Below, in pieces: positions 61,738 through 64,000 of a stretch of DNA of 64,000 nt (position 1 is its first letter; each line of letters opens with the position of its first letter). The stretch spans positions 124,001 through 188,000 of the forward strand of contig NZ_WSSC01000002.1 of the NCBI RefSeq assembly GCF_009792895.1, in the 5' to 3' direction. The position numbers and the translations under genes were made by a program. Origin of the DNA: Pigmentibacter ruber (GTDB lineage Bacteria > Bdellovibrionota_B > Oligoflexia > Silvanigrellales > Silvanigrellaceae). Under the pieces are notes generated by a model that saw nothing but the letters and a program-made list of their open reading frames with translations, made no database searches and was not told the DNA's origin.

Positions 61738-62135
61738 GTCGCAAACAAGCTATTATTATTTTTTCTATTATCTCTTTGTTAGCTTTTCTTTCTTTTTATA
61801 TTACTCGCAAAAGAGATGACGGACATTTTGCCCGTGAACCATTAAAAGCAAATGATATTCTTGCATTAGAAGAGAAAAATAAAAGTACAGAGAAACAAGT
61901 TGAAGAAAAAAAACTAATCACCAATGATTCATCTGAAAACATAAAAAAAGATGAAAATAAAAAAATTGATACAAAAGATCTTTCACCAAAAGAATATGTA
62001 GCTTGGTTAAAAGATACTCAAGATAGGGTTTTATTAGAAGTAAAACCCGATGGAACAAAAATTTATCGCAAAGGTAATGTAACAATCACTGTGATGCGCA
62101 ATGGTGAAGAACTTTACTTGCCGGATGAAATGTAA
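61734..62135 (+). CDS. Single-pass membrane-anchored protein (third of cluster)
   Basis: 133 residues from ATG 61734, overlapping the previous stop by four bases. An N-terminal membrane anchor (AIIIFSIISLLAFLSFYIT) is followed by a charged Lys/Glu linker (100 residues) and a small beta-rich end (VLLEVKPDGTKIYRKGNVTI). No family recognised. With its partners it may form an envelope complex. Confidence 0.6.
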   Translation: MSRKQAIIIFSIISLLAFLSFYITRKRDDGHFAREPLKANDILALEEKNKSTEKQVEEKKLITNDSSENIKKDENKKIDTKDLSPKEYVAWLKDTQDRVLLEVKPDGTKIYRKGNVTITVMRNGEELYLPDEM

Positions 62136-62187
62136 TTGGTGAGAGTGCAGTAACTGGTTTGAATGATTAACTTCTAAAATATACTTC

Positions 62188-62385
62188 TCAAGGTCTGCGG
62201 ACAATCCAACTGATATTAAATAATTCACCATTCGGTAAATGCCAGTTCCCTTTTTTGTCGCGCATGACTTTATAACGTTCCCAAATTTCTGCTTCTTTAT
62301 TGTATTTTTCTATTATATCGCCTTCATTAACAGGGCGATTGATAATCCATTGCTGAAGAGTGTCATCGTAAATTAAAGTATTCAT
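62188..62385 (-). CDS. Small hypothetical protein (possibly DUF5348-like)
   Basis: 65 residues; begins MNTLIYDDTLQQWIINRPVN, later EIWERYKVMRDKKGNWHL. The order of a display strand, an acidic turn (NEGDIIEKY) and a W-x-R...W pattern resembles DUF5348-type small domains, but the match is by eye only. AGGTATTAGA precedes ATG. Confidence 0.5.
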   Translation of the reverse strand: MNTLIYDDTLQQWIINRPVNEGDIIEKYNKEAEIWERYKVMRDKKGNWHLPNGELFNISWIVRRP

Positions 62386-62475
62386 TCTAATACCTCTGCA
62401 AATCTAACGCAATTTCTTAATATTTTTGTTTTTCGGTGTTGCAGAGGAATTATTTATACTCTTTTTAGCCTCAAA

Positions 62476-62940
62476 CTATTTTTCTGTGGCATTATGCGAA
62501 GAAATTGCTTTAAAAGTACCAGTGCCAGTATAAGAAAGATTAGTGTCTGGGATAGGAGCACCTACTGGCGAAATTTGAGTAGCGGGTGCTATTACTTGAA
62601 ATTCAACATCGTAACTGCTTGACCCAATGTAGAGGATTTTTTTGTCGCCTGCTTTTGCAATTTTAGAAATATGGCTGCTGTGCAGCTCTTTTACTTTGCA
62701 GAGAGCCATTCCAGGGGTTCCAGGAGCATTGGGCGGGGTTGGCACCAGAATATAGGGTACGGGCACAAAAAGAATATTTTTTTCATCCCCTTCTACACAA
62801 ATAGTTCTTCCAGTGTCATCGCTTTTTGAACTTCCTTTTAGTAATCCATTGCATGGAACAGAAAGAAAAGCCTTTCCATTACTCATATTTGGACTAATAA
62901 CAGCTAAGTCGCCCGACAATAAAAAAGATTTTGCTCCCAT
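62476..62940 (-). CDS. Hypothetical protein, possible PAAR-like/DUF4150-type
   Basis: 154 residues from ATG 62940 with GAGG upstream; a TTG 57 bases earlier lacks a site. Gly/Pro-rich with VPVPYILVPTPPNAPGTPGM in the middle and a Ser-rich ending. The Pro-rich PIPY-type centre resembles PAAR-like proteins that cap type VI secretion or eCIS spikes, but the similarity is loose. No other secretion gene is nearby. Confidence 0.5.
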   Translation of the reverse strand: MGAKSFLLSGDLAVISPNMSNGKAFLSVPCNGLLKGSSKSDDTGRTICVEGDEKNILFVPVPYILVPTPPNAPGTPGMALCKVKELHSSHISKIAKAGDKKILYIGSSSYDVEFQVIAPATQISPVGAPIPDTNLSYTGTGTFKAISSHNATEK

Positions 62941-63157
62941 AATGAACCTCGCATTCAAAGTAGTGAATGGAATTTTTAGGTTAGCTTTATCTGTCAAATT
63001 TGTAAATCATTTATTTAGTAGAGTTTATTATAAATGGCTTAAATATATATTAAAATTCAATGGAATATATTCAATGCAAGAAAATTAGACTTTTTTAAAA
63101 GAAGCTATTAAAGCTAAAGTTGGCTAAAGTGAAACATTTTAAGTTGGACTATAAATT

Positions 63158-63949
63158 ATGAATTTAAATCATTTAAACTTTGAAAAAGACTATTTAAAAG
63201 ATAGATACATAACCATTTGTCTGCTATCTGGAGACCCAGCAAGGACAGAAATAATTGCGCAAACATATCTCAAAAATTCTGTAAAAATTAATAATAATAG
63301 AGGCTTATATTGCTTTACAGGTGAGACTAGTTTAGGCATGCCTATTCTTGCCGCTACTTCTGGTATGGGAGCGCCTTCCACGAGTATTGTGGTTAACGAA
63401 CTAGCACAGGCAGGGGTTAAAGTGTTTATACGAATAGGCACAACAGGTTCTATTCAACCTTATATTGGGGTAGGCAGTATTATTGTTAACTTTGCTTCGC
63501 TCTGTAAACAAGGGGCAGCAAATGATATTGCTCCTAGAGACTATCCTGCTGCTGCTTCGGCTTTATTGTCTACCGATGTTTATTATGAAGCAAAAAAATT
63601 ACACAAAGATGTTTATTTTGGCTTAAATGCCTCAGTTGATACTTTTTATGAAGGCCAAGAACGTTACGATAGCGTTAATCCAAATTTATTGAAAAGTCAT
63701 GTTGGTATGTTAAAGGAATATCAAAATTTAAATATTTTAAATTTTGAAATGGAGTCTGGTACTTTATTTAAGATGGCCAATGTTTATGGGTTACATGCAA
63801 CAAGTATTTGCGCTGTTGCTGCAGCAAGATGCAAAGACGAAGCTCTATTACATGATAGTGTTCAGTCATCTGTAGATATTTCTATTAAAGCAGCTATTCA
63901 TACTGCAGAAAATATTCAAAAAAATCAATTGCAGTTATTTCGGACTTAA
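63158..63949 (+). CDS. udp: Uridine phosphorylase (PNP/UDP family)
   Basis: 263 residues. Motifs: LLSGDPARTEIIAQTY, TSGMGAPSTSIVVNELAQAG, IRIGTTGSIQPYIGVGSIIV and the nucleoside-binding NFEMESGTLFKMANVYGL. It splits uridine into uracil and ribose-1-phosphate. Family sure; base preference (uridine versus other) inferred from the closer resemblance to Udp than to DeoD. Confidence 0.85.
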   Translation: MNLNHLNFEKDYLKDRYITICLLSGDPARTEIIAQTYLKNSVKINNNRGLYCFTGETSLGMPILAATSGMGAPSTSIVVNELAQAGVKVFIRIGTTGSIQPYIGVGSIIVNFASLCKQGAANDIAPRDYPAAASALLSTDVYYEAKKLHKDVYFGLNASVDTFYEGQERYDSVNPNLLKSHVGMLKEYQNLNILNFEMESGTLFKMANVYGLHATSICAVAAARCKDEALLHDSVQSSVDISIKAAIHTAENIQKNQLQLFRT

Positions 63950-64000
63950 ATCTTAATATTAAATTTAATATTTTCTTAACTATAAGCACCAGAAGAATAA

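Overview
The window is a very AT-rich chromosomal segment of a flagellated, chemotactic Gram-negative bacterium. It carries outer-membrane barrel proteins, lipoboxes, sigma-54 with its usual hpf-ptsN-rapZ neighbours, a YejABE-type peptide importer, MurQ and two short flagellins. Gene content and base composition fit the Bdellovibrionota, and within it the Oligoflexia/Silvanigrellales. That placement is inference; no rRNA gene is present to prove it.

Layout. 0-2.3 kb: the 3' end of a CcmM-type gamma-carbonic anhydrase followed by two SPFH (band 7) membrane proteins. 2.3-6.5 kb: a small secreted protein, an unrecognised two-gene operon and about 1.1 kb of decayed sequence. 6.5-12.5 kb: a 1965-residue lipoprotein with RTX calcium-binding repeats, preceded by a near-consensus Fur box. 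12.8-15.7 kb: a decaying duplicate of the downstream MFS/oxidoreductase junction, a frameshifted RmlC-like cupin gene and an MFS exporter. 15.7-22.3 kb: a very large FAD/Fe-S oxidoreductase, a RelA/SpoT-fold protein, a thioredoxin-fold protein lacking CXXC and an M23 peptidase lipoprotein.

22.4-29.9 kb: yejA-yejB-yejE without the ATPase, an MnmC-like methyltransferase, a periplasmic binding protein, a YedK/HMCES protein, a GNAT acetyltransferase and a ClpP-fold secreted protein. 29.9-35.7 kb: a FecR-domain outer-membrane protein, a chemoreceptor, a UshA/CpdB-type phosphoesterase translationally coupled to infC, and a 48-residue basic ORF upstream of infC. 35.8-38.6 kb: a stand-alone isocyanide synthase (PvcA/IsnA/Dit1 family), a LysR regulator, decayed sequence and tRNA-Leu(CAA). 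38.7-47.4 kb: STAS and GGDEF signalling proteins, a DUF2079 membrane protein, a pseudo-receiver/TPR protein, an ECF sigma factor with a probable membrane anti-sigma partner, a PerM transporter and small membrane genes.

47.4-57.3 kb: conserved housekeeping on the minus strand: greA, DUF1844, murQ, rnhB, trxA, rapZ, ptsN, hpf, rpoN and two flagellins. The flagellin pair has a FliA-like promoter and runs directly into rpoN. A string of six hairpins ending in a T run lies between greA and the DUF1844 gene. 57.5-64 kb: a class I aminotransferase, an unrecognised exported three-gene cluster, two small minus-strand genes and uridine phosphorylase.

Best candidates for something undescribed: the carbonic anhydrase/SPFH cluster, the Fur-controlled RTX lipoprotein, the lone isocyanide synthase with a LysR regulator, the RelA/SpoT-like protein paired with the giant Fe-S oxidoreductase, the structured RNA region upstream of greA, and the exported cluster at 59-62 kb. 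All boundaries and functions come from reading the sequence; no database search was run.
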